Assembly: GCA_037039685.1 (NCBI GenBank)
Contig: JAWNGF010000003.1
Location: forward strand, 5,436,571 to 5,500,570
Origin: Ceratobasidium sp. AG-K
Taxonomy: Eukaryota > Basidiomycota > Agaricomycetes > Cantharellales > Ceratobasidiaceae
Reading direction: 5' to 3'
DNA: 64,000 nucleotides
Translations under genes and position numbers: made by a program
In this document: piece after piece, positions 44,569-55,726 of the stretch
Layout of the letters: each line of letters begins with the position of its first letter
Numbering within the stretch: the first letter of the stretch is position 1
The notes under the pieces: generated by a model
Told to the model about the DNA's origin: nothing
Seen by the model: only the letters and a program-made list of their open reading frames with translations
Database searches by the model: none

Positions 44569-46364
44569 CTAGTTGACGCTGGCAAAAGTTGAAGGGGTGG
44601 CGGCGAATCCGATAAGAGATTTGGTGATGTCGTACTAGTTGGTTGGGGAACGAATGAATGGATGAGGCCAATCGAAAAAAGGAATGATGCACTTACGGCG
44701 GTATAGAATCTTTCCCTATAATCGTGTGGAGCAGCTTAAGAGATACACAACTAGCATTGTGCGCGGACACTTACAGAAACACATATCCATTGATAAAGTT
44801 CGAACCAGTATCAGCTTCGAAATCCGAGAGCTGAAGGCCCCAGGATCACCAAAACAGCGCATATACCCATCTGAGCGACCACTTACCGCGCTAATGATAC
44901 TATAGTGTGCATTTGCCTTTCCTCCTAGCGCAGTATTCAACGCACGAGGCCAGAGCTGAGCGTTGGGCGTGAACTCGTACGAAACCTATGGCTTACGTCG
45001 GCAATCACATGGGCATACAAACGAGATGTGCTATACCCCATTGATGACAAAGAACAGCGACTGCATCTTGCCCACGCTCTCCCGAGGTACCTCGAGCAAC
45101 TTTGTAGCAGGATCAACCTTGCTCCCGGGTAGGGAGTCCGAGTAGGCCTTGAATGCTTTGGGGGTGATATAAATAAGGGTTGTACCTGCGTATTCATAAT
45201 TAAACCCAAGAGATTAAGCGAAGGTATCGAGCTACCCACCAGCATCAACGACTCCAGCAGAAGCAGCCTGGAGGGTTTGGTTTCCATACTACAAGCAACA
45301 TTAGCGAATCCTCTACGAAACGTGCAAACCATCCACCTTGATCGTCTGCTCATATCCCCAATAGTACTTCCACGGATCCTTCTTCGTTACATTCACCCAA
45401 TTCAACTTGCCAGTGTATTTGTCCGGATTCGTGGCCCCAAACGAGAGCTCACCGTTGACTGCGTCACGAGACCTATTCACTCGTCAAGCTTGAATACATG
45501 ATTGCTGATGGATACGCACGTTGTCGGAGAAAACGAAATCCCAAACACATTCGACGAAATCTTCTTTTGGGCTACGAGAGCGTCCATGATGGTAGGTACG
45601 GGCTTCCCAGTACTGGGTGAGAGGACGCTTTCGCTCAAAGCAGCCGGACCAAGGCCACTACACTCTGTCAGAACTAGCAATAAGGGGGAGAATAGAACTT
45701 ACAGAGTCCCATCAAAGCTCCCGTCCATTCCATTCGTTGAAGACGCGACGCCGAGCGACTTGTTCGTAATACTCAAAGTCGGGGAAAGCGTCACCAGATC
45801 CTTGTCTACGCCAATCAGTCTCCCCACACCCACCGATGATGAGACCCACAATTACTGCCCACGGCCGATCCACTGCCATATGCCGCATAAAACGACTGTG
45901 GTTGCTTGAATGATGTCTTGGTCTTGACATATTTTTTCGCCGCTCCGAGCTACATAATGAGCAAATCATCCTAAAAGATGCTCCTAACTCACCCAAGTGT
46001 ACGCACTCCCCGTATCAACCAGCATTTCATCTACCCGATTTAGCCTAGCCAATTCCAAATATGTCCGACTTACAATACGTAGGAGGGGACCCGACGCCAA
46101 CGCTCAAAGTATAATGCACCTACTCCATCAGCACCTGCTCCCGTTGCTCGAACCTGTACTCACAGCGGTATTCTTCAACTTGACGCTCTCATCTCTAGCC
46201 TCATGGCGTTTGGAAAACAGGGCCTTGAACCGTGCCCGATCCCGATCCGGCAAGGTACCCCCAGAGAGCTTAAAGTTGGCTGTGATCGGTAGCGAGTCGA
46301 TTGTGACTGCGTCGGCCACCGTTGAACCAGCAAGTGCGAGGGTGAAAAGAGTGACAGTCAACAT
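44569..46364 (-). CDS. Secreted pepsin-type aspartic protease (A1)
   Basis: About ten minus-strand exons can be joined. The start MLTVTLFTLALAGSTVADAV is a signal peptide, followed by a propeptide. The first active-site motif is YYEMLVDTGSAYTWV. Then come the flap region SFYAAYGSGSAVG, LVTLSPTLSITNKSLGVAS, GELSFGATNPDKYTGKLNWV and the second catalytic Asp in VVDAGTTLIYITPKAF. The protein ends near ERFYTA and YDITKSLIGFAATPS. It resembles polyporopepsin-like extracellular proteases that cut proteins at acid pH. The second site reads DAGT rather than the common DTGT; the catalytic Asp itself is present. No frame break was found. Exact exon ends in the C-terminal third are less certain than the start and stop. 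Confidence 0.88.
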
Positions 46365-46809
46365 TGTGGTCGTCTACAGAAACCGGAACAGTAGAAGCTC
46401 CGAAGGCGGAGGCTGACTTTGTCGACCGAGGTCGGGACATTTGAAATTCATCCAATGACGCAAATCAACTTCCCGAACCAGCACAAAGTCCAATCCCAAT
46501 CAAGCCGCCGAAAAATCTCCTGACAACAGGCCCTCTTCACACGCATCGAAACCAAGGTGAATAGTCCAATGGATAAATTATCACCAAACCGATAGTATAT
46601 AAGATATGATAACTCCACGCAACGAAAAAGGAATAAAAGATAAAACGATACAGAGCGCAGTACAAACAGAACGAAACACATATCGAGAGACATACGAGAA
46701 TCATGTATGGAAAAAAGCATACGAGAGTCGTGTATGATAGATACGCGAATGGTGCACGGGTAACGCATAAGTGAGTGGGGAAATCTTCCAGAACCGTCCA
46801 AATCTAGGT
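46365..46809. other. Intergenic, nothing recognised
   Basis: 445 bp between the protease start and the 3' end of the aminopeptidase gene, both on the minus strand. It should hold the protease promoter. It includes short repeats of ATACGAGAGTCGTGTATG-like sequence near 46693-46740. Confidence 0.4.
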
Positions 46810-49800
46810 CTAGTCCCAGTCGACCGTCACGCCCGCCGGTGCCTGGGTAGGACTCGTACGCGTACTCTCGCGTCGGATCCACCGAAGGGCGCGACGGTCC
46901 TCTTCGAGATAGGGTGCGAGCATGTCGCGGCAGTTACGATTATGTTCCTGAACAGCAAATGAGTATAACCCTGCTTGGCAGTGATGGGTGGACGCACCTT
47001 GAGCCATCTTCGCTCGTCCTTGTTCAACAACTCCATCTTGACCATGCGAGTCTGAATCGGGACACAAGTAAAGCGCTCGAATCCGAGCCAAATATCACCT
47101 CCAAACTGGCCCTTGGTCTCGACCTAACCACAGCATCAGCACCAGCAAGCATTACTACAGCCAATTAGACTCACCCGCTTAACGGTCAAAGCACTCTCGA
47201 TCCGAACACCAAATTCCCCTTCCTTGTAGAACCCGGGTTCATTGGTAATCACGTGACCGGGCTCGAGCGGGACGTCGATGCCGAAGCCGTGCGGGCCCTC
47301 GTGCACCGAGAGGAAAGAGCCGAATCCGTGTCCGGTCCCATGCTAATGACGACAATGATGGTAGAGATCGAGTCGCGGGGAGATGTGCGGAGTGGGAAGA
47401 CATGCGTTCATGACGTATTCAGTGACGCAACAGCGATCCCCCACCAAGATTGCAGAAGCACCGAGGACGAGCAATGGAGCAAAAGTAGCGAGAGCAGCAA
47501 AGACGAAAGAAAGCAGAGAAACAATCAGCACACCATCAACGATGGCACCACACCACTCACCAAGTAATTTAGACCATCCTTCCAGAGCGCGTGTCTCGCT
47601 AGGACGTCCAATTGCTTGCCAGTGGTTCCTTGCGGGAACACGGCCGAGTCGATAGCGATATGACCCTTGAGGACACGAGTAAACGCCTCGCACTGTTCGT
47701 CGGACGGATGACCAAAGTGGACTATTGCCAACGTTAGCGGGATCAACACAACAAAGTGAGCGCTTACCAGTTCGAGTAGTATCACACGTTCCGTCCTTGT
47801 ACTGTCCTCCCGAATCATTCAAATACGGCGTGTGCATATCAATCGCACTCGAGAGACCCTTGGTGGGGGCGTAATGAGGAAGCGCTACGGAAAATCAGCG
47901 AAGCCCCTATCAAGAATCGAACTACTTACCCGCATTTGCTCCCGTAGCGGAAATATTTTCATACGCCAGGCCCATGAAGTACTGACCCTGCTTCCGGAAC
48001 TGGGTCAACATTTCACTGGCTTCCCACTCGGTGATGGTATTCCCAGCGCGGAGCTGCTCCTCGAGCCAGGCGAACCACTTGGTCTACGGAACGTCAGCGC
48101 TAATCCGACAGTGAGAATGGATGCTTACCATGGCAACACCGTCCCTCATGTACGCCCGCCTGAAGCCCTCGATTTCGGTCTCGTTCTTGATGGCCTTGGC
48201 CGAATCGACCCAGGACGGGGCAATCATGTAGTTGGCATATGTCAACATGAGCGAGACGGCATACGGCGTCTTGGGCGGAATGATGACCTTGCCCGAGCCA
48301 AACTCGCGCTTTCGGAGATAGCCCCACACCTCGCTCACTTCACGGACGCTCACTCGCAGGTCCTTCAAGTACCGCTTGACCTCGTCGCTCAACTTGCGCG
48401 CATCGACAAACAACGTGGCCTTGTCGACGCCGACCCAGAGGTAGGCATGGAACAGCGGATTGTGCGGGACGTCACTGCCTCGGAGGTTCAACAACCAGGC
48501 GATACCCGAAAGGGATGAAATAAACGTCGAGTAGTGGGGAATGAGGCGAATAGCGGTCTCGCCCCTGTCCTTGTGGGTTTGGTCCCGGCTGGCTGTCGAT
48601 GCGTGCCTGGACAGACCCTGGCGCGAGGACGAGCGCGGGGGCGTGTTGGACGAGGTCGAGTTCTGGCGGGAAGGTGTGGGGGCAGACGTCGAGTTTTGGC
48701 GCGAGAGGGAGTCTTTGCGGGAAACAGAGTCTTTTCGGGAAATGGAATTTTGGCGGGAAGGAGTGCGCGAGGGCGCGGGAAGATCAGGCAATGGCTTGGA
48801 CACGGGCCGATCCTTGTGGGCAGGCGACGGGGCACGTGGGGCGGTCGAGGAGTACTTGAGGTCTGCGGCCGGAACGGGAAACTCACGCAGCCATTTGCGG
48901 AGCTTTGCGAGTTTAGACGACGCGTGTTCACCTGGTGTATCGATGAGACACGAACAAAGGAAGAATTAAATACGCACCAGTAAACTTGACATCGTGCATG
49001 TATATGGGGGCGCAACTCTTGGATGGACGGTCCTTCCAGATCTGGTCGACCAAGTTGCGCTGGGGGTAGGCCATCCGCATGCCCTTGAGCTTGAGGGCCG
49101 AGGTCAGGGCTGTGGCGGTATCGTGGGCAATGAGGCGCGAGTCGATGCCGATGGCGGCCCCACGAGCTCGGTTCTAATCCGAGTTAGCAAGAGAATAGCC
49201 AAACGTGTGTTCGCTTACCAGAATCCACTCGTTCCATGGCTTGACGTCAGTCTGCCCAACCCGATGCAGAGTCCAGTTGCGGTCGATTTCCCGCTCAGCC
49301 TGGATGTAGTAGCGCGAGTCGGTAAACAAATAAGCATTGTTGAGGGAAACGATGGCTGTGCCGGCAGAGCCTGTGAATCTGAAGCCGGATGAGCAAGCGC
49401 ATATGACTAGATGGGCACCAACTTACCCGGAGATGTATTCCCGCCGCCTGTCCGACGCAGCCACGTACTCGGATTGGTGCGCGTCCTCGCTCGGCACAAT
49501 GCTATTGTAGGCGACGCACAGTCAGCTCCGCAGCATCAAAAAAATTCACGACTCACTAGTAATCTATTTTCTCCGCCCGCATTAGTTTCCGGAGCTCGGC
49601 CAGGCGAGTGCCAGTGTCCGTGCGCTTGTAGCCCATGTCGGTCGAGGCCTGTCGGACCAGTTTTTCGCGGGACATGTCAGCGCCGTCGAGGGCGGTGATC
49701 TTGATGACTCCATCGACATTGGTGGCCTTTGCCCACCCCCACTGCTTGTTTGGGGTCGAGTAGCTCATCTCGTCTGTCGACGGATACGACGACTGGGTCG

Positions 49801-49927
49801 AAAACGAAGGCCTCGAGTCCATCGACGACTTGGACTGGTAGGTATTCTTCGAGCTCGTGGTGTTGCTGCGCTTGATGCCAGGCAAGCAGTTGGCTAGCGC
49901 TGCGGGAATGGGTGGGGGAGGGGCCAT
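46810..49927 (-). CDS. Xaa-Pro aminopeptidase P (M24B)
   Basis: Multi-exon minus-strand gene for a cytosolic Mn-dependent aminopeptidase that removes the N-terminal residue before proline. Two creatinase-type domains come first ([55 protein letters not shown]). Then comes the pita-bread catalytic domain. All five metal ligands are visible: Asp in [11 protein letters not shown] and in DGTCDTTRT, His in [11 protein letters not shown], Glu in [10 protein letters not shown] and Glu in [11 protein letters not shown] Ser/Arg-rich insert with repeated SRKDS/SRQNS units (about 48580-48800) sits between the creatinase domains. It is not typical of the enzyme. The start at 49927 ([20 protein letters not shown]) opens a Ser-rich N-terminal extension; a later ATG at [10 protein letters not shown] is the alternative. 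Confidence 0.92.
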
Positions 49928-51706
49928 GGCCGCAGATCGTCGTCGTCGCAGAAACCAAGTTACAAATTCACCTTGCAAACATGCCACGCCGCCACTTAAA
50001 AGGCACTCTAGATTCCTCCGGAATTTTCTATATTTCCCGTCACGTGCCAAGCACGGCTCCTCACCCGCGGCACGAGGCAGCACTCCCAACTGGCCTAGGT
50101 CGGCAATCTTGCTCCCAGCGAGCTCCTATCGGATTCGATGGTGCGTATGATCCAACAGGTTTGGAGTTTAAGCTTTTACTTGATTACTGTCGCTCCGTTC
50201 ATCTTCCACGCATATATCTCCAACGAGGTCTCCGCATTCATCCCCCTCGCCCACGTCTCCCTGCTTGGCACGTCTCACGACCGCCCGGCCGTCTTGGGCC
50301 TCTTGGGCGTGCTGCTTTGCTACCGACGTCATGCTCCAAATGAATGTCCCTCCCGTCCATCACCGTGCATCCATCACCGCATGCACGTCCGTCAACATTG
50401 CGCCAAGGTCCATGATGACCACACGCGGATTAATCATCTTTCAGACCAGCCGCGGCCGGTCACTGCCACCCATGATTGCCACGCCGCCAAGAAACCAGCC
50501 TTCTTAATGAGACTCGGCAAATTTGTACTTGTTTCTCACAACATTCACGCGCCTCCCACGCTGCCCTGATCGCTGCCACGAGGAGTAAACCCAAACTCGA
50601 CCCTGCGGGATTTCGTCCGATGTCCTAAATTAGGTCTTCGCGATCACATCACGGCGAAGTGCGTCGTGCGCGCGGCTGTCGACGCCGAGAATGGTGAGTG
50701 CGACAGCGGTCGGCTGGGACGGTCGAGCTTGGGCACACACGCTGCGTGTTGCAACTCCGGTTGTCCGCCGATCCATGCAACATGCGCGTTTCGCCGCTCG
50801 GCGCTGTGCTTCCATTCTGCTAACCGCCCGCGAACCGTTCGCCTCGGCCGTGGAGCTCCGTTCAGAGCATCGTATTCTATCACATATACGAGATAATTTT
50901 ACACAAAGCATCCCGACGACCTCAACCTGCGGCCGCTATGAATTTGATCGGGAGCAGACAGGGGGACAAGCAAGTAACGAGATGTGGCGCCTACACAACA
51001 TGCCATTTCATTTCACTTTAGTATTTCATTTCAATGTCAAGCTAATCGACACTTGTAAACTCAAAGTTACGTACTGGCGAGCACCGGCTTCGGTCCGACC
51101 ACCGCGGGCACGCGCTTGGGCTCGAGGGGTTTACGTGTATACGATACTTTTAGGTGTTTGAGTAATTAACCGCCGGTTTGAGTATTGGCTATTTGTATCC
51201 CACTGGGATGTGTCAAGGAATATCGAGTGTCGATTCAGGTTAGAGCTTTCGGCGCCAAAACATGGCGCCTCTACCAACAGAGCGCCGTGGCAAGCAAATA
51301 CGCATGCTGGTGTGGATATTGGGAAAAATATGACGTATTGTGCGAGTAATTTGCCCCTACGTTGGAGGGACCGTACTGCTTCCAAATAGACACCCAGGAG
51401 CAATCAATCGAGTGCGAACATGAACCTGGGAAAACATCACGAGACGTCCAAATTTGGCGTACAGGGGCGGAAGCCATTGTCGTGATTCTGATTACTATCA
51501 CGGACTACTGGTCTCATGTGCATGGTGAAAGAACACGTGAGTGATACGGCCATGGATTGCCGAGACGGCAATGCCTCGTTTTGAGATTCACGTTGGGCAT
51601 GAATTTGCCGGTGCCTGCAGTTATAAATCACGACACTTGACCGGCCGACGAGAGACCACTCTGATACCGCTTTATCCCTCCCTAAGGCAAAAACATTTCC
51701 GGCTCG
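49928..51706. other. Long spacer, no confident gene
   Basis: Open frames of up to 156 codons overlap on both strands between 50138 and 51161 in GC-rich sequence, but none has a recognisable domain or clear splice chain. The promoter of the aminopeptidase gene is at the left edge and that of the 51707 gene at the right. Confidence 0.4.
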
Positions 51707-52576
51707 ATGGCATTCGATTCATTCTGGTTTTACTCTGCCGACAAGATTTTCAACAACAGAGACTACACTCTTGATGAGATCAAGGAAATATTACTCGACA
51801 ATGACGAAGAAATCCTTCGACGCTACATTCCAGGACCCTTGTCATTCTCTGTCCAAACGCTGCTCCTTGGTCTCGTGCTTGGCCAGGAGTACAACGCGGT
51901 GGAAGGGGCGCTTTTCAGCGATAATCCTGCCCTGCTCTCAAACGAGCTCGCCAGAATTCATCACGGGAAACAAATACTAGCAGCCCCCACCAAAGAGTTT
52001 GCCACGGACGTACTCGATAGCCTCATTACCATGGCCAGGGTCGCAGGTGGAACCGATTTTCCAAATACATACGATGGGCAGACAAAGGACGTATTCGACT
52101 CGTTCGGAATCACTAGCCAGATAGCGCTCATCACGGTCGTAAATCAAACATTGCACACCCTTCAAGTGAGTGGAAGCTCCGCATACAAGGGTAATATCGT
52201 TTGTACATTTCCAAGACTCGACCCCGCGGTTCACTGCTTTGGGGAGCCATTATACTCTGTTGGCGTTTTTGCATCCGGCTCGACTATCACAACGGGGGCT
52301 GCTTCGGCTATCGAGTTGACTCCTGTGACGATGCCTACGAAATCTCCCTCTTTCCGTGTAGTCATCGCTTCCGCTTCTCCTATTCACGGTACCAATACAC
52401 TTCTGGTTGCGATCAATTCTAGCGATCCCGCCAAGCTCGCAAAAGAGAACGACTCCAAAGGGGACGCACACTTCCAGAAGACTATTGACGGCACAAATGT
52501 TAATATCGAAGCATCCGTCCATAGCCAAGTTGGGGGCATCTGTCATGTGAGGGTAGTGTTCAGAGAGACCAACTAG
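51707..52576 (+). CDS. Hypothetical protein, single exon, 289 aa
   Basis: One uninterrupted frame starts MAFDSFWFYSADKIFNNRDY. The N-terminal half is mainly helical and acidic (LDEIKEILLDNDEEILRRYI, LLLGLVLGQEYNAVEGALFS). The C-terminal half has alternating polar/hydrophobic strands (SFRVVIASASPIHGTNTLLV, GGICHVRVVFRETN), suggesting a beta-sandwich. There is no signal peptide or membrane helix. I recognise no family. Length, lack of stops and a single good ATG support a real gene. A stress- or lectin-like role cannot be claimed. Confidence 0.6.
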   Translation: MAFDSFWFYSADKIFNNRDYTLDEIKEILLDNDEEILRRYIPGPLSFSVQTLLLGLVLGQEYNAVEGALFSDNPALLSNELARIHHGKQILAAPTKEFATDVLDSLITMARVAGGTDFPNTYDGQTKDVFDSFGITSQIALITVVNQTLHTLQVSGSSAYKGNIVCTFPRLDPAVHCFGEPLYSVGVFASGSTITTGAASAIELTPVTMPTKSPSFRVVIASASPIHGTNTLLVAINSSDPAKLAKENDSKGDAHFQKTIDGTNVNIEASVHSQVGGICHVRVVFRETN

Positions 52577-53537
52577 GCTACCTGCCCTGATGTAAGCCGA
52601 TCCTACTTTGTATGATACGCAGGTGTACTAAACCGGTTTGGTCATAACTAGGCCCGTAGTTTTGTTCAATCCGTGGGTTGTGCTTTCTTTTCTAGCTAAA
52701 TGTCGCGAGTGCTTTGTCTAACCTGGGAATTGTGTGCGGTTGCAATTTTACCCTATCCCTGATTCATGCTGGATCGTAGCGGCGAACTTGATTGGGATAG
52801 ACTTAAGACTAGGGCATTCAGACCTCACTCCGGTCTCCTGAAATTATCATGGTACAGTAGGAATTGTACCTCGGGCACGAACGGATGCGCATATACCCCG
52901 GTACTGCGCGAGACGCGCGGATACATAGGTAATCTCATATTGTCGTAAAACCTAGACTCGGCGCATAACTCATTCCAAGATTTGAGAACGATACTGAAGG
53001 GCACCAACAGGCGCGGCTGCTACGTGACATCTGGCGTGAGTCCGGTAGCCGACGGTTAGAGTGTAGTCTCGTATTAGGATACTATTGTGGGAGCGGGACT
53101 GCCATACTTCCCACGTTTGAAAATGCCCACATTTCATTGAAAATGACATTAGAATGCTACGCGTTTTGTAATTGAAGCCACATGAGCTGCTGGGGGATGC
53201 TTCGAGTTTGTCGCGGAATATAGCCTAATACGTCTTCGCGAAACTGGATTTCACTTTTCAAATAATCACCATAATTAGTTTCCGTTCGGGGTTGGGGAGT
53301 ATTAGTGGAGTCTCGCTGTTATGTTATGCTCTAAGACACATTTGATTCGTATCCACTGCAACCAACTGTTGCATAGGCAACCAGCGAAATCATCAGCTCG
53401 GTTCCGCTCGACTTTAAATTTCTGGATTATCTTCACCCGGGCCTGAAACTGGGATATAAAACGACAAAAATTGAGTCGCTCAACACTTTACTTTCGGTTA
53501 TCCAAACACCTAGCACTACAACAATTATTTCCTCACA
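52577..53537. other. Intergenic, nothing recognised
   Basis: No supported gene or RNA. A TATAAAA-like string at about 53454-53462, some 80 bp before the secreted-protein start, is a plausible promoter element. Confidence 0.45.
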
Positions 53538-54192
53538 ATGAAAGCTGCTTTTTCTACCCTAGTCGCTGGTTCGGCTGCTCTTATGGCTGGTGCCACCGAC
53601 ATCTGGGGAGGATACGTTCCATCCAGAGCTCTGAAGTGATTTGAGGGCACTCTCTTACTTGAAATAAACCAGAGCCTAGTCCCTTGGCCCCACCAAGGTT
53701 AACATCATCGAAGCCACCACCACTATTATTCCAGGCGAGGCCCCTCCGGTTCAAAATGGCGTGCTTTTCCTTTGGTCAGTGTGTTATCCTGAAAATGAGA
53801 ACATGAGCTAAATCGAGAATTGTACACTCGATATGCAGGCCTGGTATCTCCAACGGCGCAGGCGATCTCGTTCAGGTAACTATACCAGCATAGAGTCGTC
53901 TCCTTGTATCGATATGTATGGTCAGACCACCCTTGAACACCATCCTGACAATTCTTGGTGTGGCGCTGGAAAAGGAGAATGGTGTGTTCGTGCCTCGGTA
54001 TTTGGCTGGTTCGGCCAGCGGGATGGGCCCGACGCTATTGTCAAGGGCACTGACGCCGTGATGATCAACTAGTAAGTTTATTATACTGGGCGTAGACACC
54101 CCAAGCCGGTCGACACTGTTTGAAGCAAACTCGGCGCGAACCAGATGACCTGGACTCAGACTGTCACCATCGACGGCAAGGTGGTCCCCACG
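53538..54192 (+). pseudogene. Truncated secreted-protein gene
   Basis: A signal peptide MKAAFSTLVAGSAALMAGA is followed by exons reading LGPTKVNIIEATTTIIPGEA, NGVLFLW, PGISNGAGDLVQ, TTLEHHPDNSWCGAGKGEWC, FGWFGQRDGPDAIVKGTDAV and QMTWTQTVTIDGKVVPT. The pattern fits a secreted beta-jellyroll (concanavalin-like) protein of filamentous fungi. After the last donor (GTGAGTC at 54193) no continuing exon could be found in the next kilobase; the sequence appears replaced by unrelated DNA. The first junction also needs a weak donor. The gene is therefore probably truncated at its 3' end. The family name is uncertain. Confidence 0.45.
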
Positions 54193-55072
54193 GTGAGTCA
54201 TTTACGGTCAACTATATTTGCAACCAGAGAGATACCCTTGCAATGAGCTCGAGCGCACGATCCACCTACGAGATGGTCGCTGCCGTATGCGGTGATTAGG
54301 ACTACCAACAAAAAGAGCTCCAGAGATGACCGCGAGAGAGCCACGGGTGGACACAGGACACCTCCGCTCGAGCAGCGGATTGCCATCCACAAATGCCTCC
54401 GCAATTCCGGCAGCGCATCAACACGTAGAGACGCCCTCAAGTAAAAAGGCCCAAAGAAAGGCATACGGTATGTAGGGTAGTGGGCTTGGGTCTGGTAAAG
54501 TGGGGTAGTGGTAGGGTAACGCAAACTCTTGACGTACAACTACTTACTGACGATCTGAAATAACCTGTTATTGCGCTCAATGGGGGCGACTGTTGAGAAT
54601 AATCAAGTGCTGCAATTTGTGAAGATCGAGAGCGAGCGCTGCCTGTGTCAAAACTGGCATGTGCCCTGGTGCTGCCATTCAATTCTTGGCGCCATTTTTT
54701 GACAGGTGTCAAAATGGTTGTGTGGAGCGACTGGAAATCGTCGAACAGCTGACCTCGCAGGGGCCATGCGGTGCTCTTGGGGGAGTCTTAAATGGGTTGG
54801 GTAAATAGTGATCTTCCCCTCGACTGGAACCACCCCCCTGGCATTTAGTCAACACGTCCCTCCCCTTGATGGGCATTCCCGCAACGGGACCACGAGTATG
54901 GCGGGAGTCAGGAGAGGCCGACAGCTTAAAGTATACGATACGAGGTATGCCAATCACATTTATTTAAGAAGAGCCAAGTTGTTACCAACACGTTCATAAT
55001 AGATGCAGATATGAGGCAGCCTCAGAGACGCTAAAGCCATAGGGACCAGGTAACATTCGCTGGGTCTTGGTA
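54193..55072. other. Spacer downstream of the truncated gene
   Basis: Open frames on the minus strand (54198-54539, 54437-54712, 54709-54957) have no recognised motif. This sequence probably replaced the 3' half of the secreted-protein gene. Confidence 0.35.
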
Positions 55073-55726
55073 TCATCCTTCGGTTACGTACGGGGCGCCA
55101 AACCCAGAGCCGTCGTCTACGATCACGAAAGTAAGCGATGGTCCATGTCGCCCAAGTATTGCAGTTGGATAACGTACTGTGAGCTTGTAGCGGCTGGGAT
55201 TCAATGTCGCTTGGTGTGGCTACAGCACTGGGCGGTGGCCAGCGAGACCACGGTATCAGTTTCATGATAGCCCATCTACGTTTGCGAAATTTGTGAGAAA
55301 CCGACCCGCGAAGCTGTACGCGTATCACTTACCCCGATCCAATCAACCCCCCCGCAAACTCCACGGCATCTACCTTTTGCTTCGGGGCATGATTTTGCTT
55401 GAGGGCAAAGGCGGTAGTCAAGAATCCCAAACTGGATGTCACCGTCAGTACGTCCACATATCCGAACGTTCCTCTGACTGGGACGTCGCCGGCATCGACG
55501 TCTGGAGGAAAGGGGGGCGCTCCTTGCGCAGCGCTTGGACTCGCTCCCCGAGGACCTGAAACGCTCAATGAGTGCCATGCTTATCGCGAATACCTTGTAA
55601 TTTACACCCACCTTGTCGGTATGCCACTTGTTCCGAGTGAGAAGGAGATGTATGGTTGACAGAAACTCGTAGCTCGATACCATGGAATTCATCGCCAGCT
55701 GCAACCCCGTGAGTAACTCCTGGCAT
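55073..55726 (-). CDS. Small single-helix membrane protein, paralogue 1 (159 aa)
   Basis: Four exons (55726-55612, 55555-55333, 55275-55178, 55116-55073) give exactly 160 codons with stop. It begins MPGVTHGVAAGDEFHGIELR and has a Gly/Pro-rich linker. One hydrophobic helix follows (DVLTVTSSLGFLTTAFALK), then APKQKVDAVEFAGGLIGSGW and a short tail ending GAPYVTEG. Exons 1 and 2 are 115 and 223 nt, the same as in the paralogue at 60633-61273, and identities run along the whole protein. I know no family. The single helix next to basic residues suggests a type II or tail-type membrane protein. The gene was assembled only because the two copies support each other. Confidence 0.7.

Noticed and set aside
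50138..50569. 143-codon plus-strand frame upstream of the aminopeptidase gene
   Set aside because: Several frames overlap in the same GC-rich DNA, none with motifs, conserved composition or convincing splice sites.
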